Positions 4,992-5,326 of a stretch of DNA of 5,326 bases are shown in pieces. Source of the stretch: Nitrospiraceae bacterium (lineage in GTDB: Bacteria; Nitrospirota_A; Leptospirillia; Leptospirillales; Leptospirillaceae); NCBI GenBank assembly GCA_028064945.1, contig JAPTWQ010000058.1:1-5326 (forward strand), in the 5' to 3' direction. The first letter of the stretch is position 1. Each line of letters starts with the position of its first letter. The notes beneath the pieces were generated by a model that was given only the letters and a program-made list of their open reading frames with translations, did not search any database and had not been told where the DNA came from. The position numbers were made by a program, and so were the translations under genes.

Positions 4992-5326
4992 TTAATTCCT
5001 TCCTCCACTTGAATCCTATCCTGCCTCTTGTCTCTAATCGCCGCCCAATCTCGAAGTCCTGTCTTCGAAGAACCAAAGTTTGCCCGGATCCTGTCGAAAA
5101 ATCCACCAGCCTCCGCGCTACAGCGCCCTCCAGCGCCTGGCGGATCTCTCTCGCCGTCCGTCCCTGCAGGCTTTCGATCGCCTCATCTCGGACACAAAAA
5201 CGGACAGCCCCTTCCAGTCCCAGGCCCTCGACGATTTTTCCCAGAATCCGGGACACCAGGTCCGGTAGGCGGTTTTCCGGAAACGGCCCGATCTCGAAGA
5301 CCCGGAAACGGCTCAATAATGGCTCT
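4984..5326 (-). CDS. C-terminal part of a probable AAA+ ATPase, start outside window
   Basis: The leftward frame is open from the right edge to TAA at 4986-4984 and shows 113 complete residues. It enters with EPLLSRFRVFEIGPF; a [D/E]PxLxSRF segment followed by a beta-strand is typical of the box VII/arginine-finger region of AAA+ ATPases. After a helical stretch, GRTAREIRQALEGAVARRL fits the sensor-2 helix of the lid domain. The P-loop and Walker B would lie to the right, outside the window, so ATPase activity cannot be checked. TTG 5316 could start a 110-residue product but would cut into the box VII region, so I treat this as a partial gene. It is very GC-rich (43 of 60 bases at 5101-5160), unlike the adjoining cargo. 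Function unknown; replication, conjugation or defence roles are all possible for an element-borne AAA+ protein. Confidence 0.55.
   Translation of the reverse strand, partial: EPLLSRFRVFEIGPFPENRLPDLVSRILGKIVEGLGLEGAVRFCVRDEAIESLQGRTAREIRQALEGAVARRLVDFSTGSGQTLVLRRQDFEIGRRLETRGRIGFKWRKELIR

Noticed and set aside
2715..5326. attR copy or CRISPR array inside the window
   Set aside because: No repeat of the tRNA 3' end and no regularly spaced repeat series could be found by eye.

Overview
The window is a bacterial chromosome segment that passes from a housekeeping region into an integrated genetic element. A moderately GC-rich genome with a TTG start on leuS fits many proteobacterial and Nitrospirota-like lineages. 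My impression is of a Leptospirillum-like acidophile, but nothing in the sequence proves it.

Left half, positions 1 to about 2640: leuS (leucyl-tRNA synthetase) runs leftward, starting at a TTG at 2357 and leaving the window at position 1, so its last roughly 60 residues are missing. The frame is uninterrupted for 785 codons, and the HMGH, TTRPDT, HDERD and KMSKS motifs are all present. Its upstream region holds small hairpins and, facing the other way, a near-perfect sigma70 promoter (TTGAGA, 17 bp, TATAAT). That promoter serves a tRNA-Arg(ACG) gene at 2638-2714.

Right half, positions 2715 to 5326: immediately after the tRNA 3' end comes a rightward operon headed by a complete tyrosine-recombinase integrase (2839-3864). 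This is the classic layout of an element integrated into the 3' end of a tRNA gene. The tRNA 3' end is therefore probably attL, and attR lies outside the window. The integrase promoter region carries two copies of TTGTCACTC spaced 11 bp apart; a third copy lies inside the integrase gene. These are likely integrase arm or autoregulatory sites.

Behind the integrase is a chain of small genes, each overlapping the previous one: a 68-residue two-helix membrane protein (GTG start inside the integrase stop), a 39-residue single-helix protein, a DUF2283-type gene that looks frameshifted, and a UPF0114/YqhA-like four-helix membrane protein. This cargo is clearly poorer in GC than the flanking genes. 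The last gene meets, tail to tail with an 8-bp overlap, a leftward gene entering from the right edge. Only that gene's C-terminal 113 residues are visible, and they look like the lid of an AAA+ ATPase.

Taken together, the integrase and the membrane-protein cargo appear to be co-transcribed and translationally coupled. The cargo's function is unknown. A small, membrane-directed accessory cassette is the most interesting content here.
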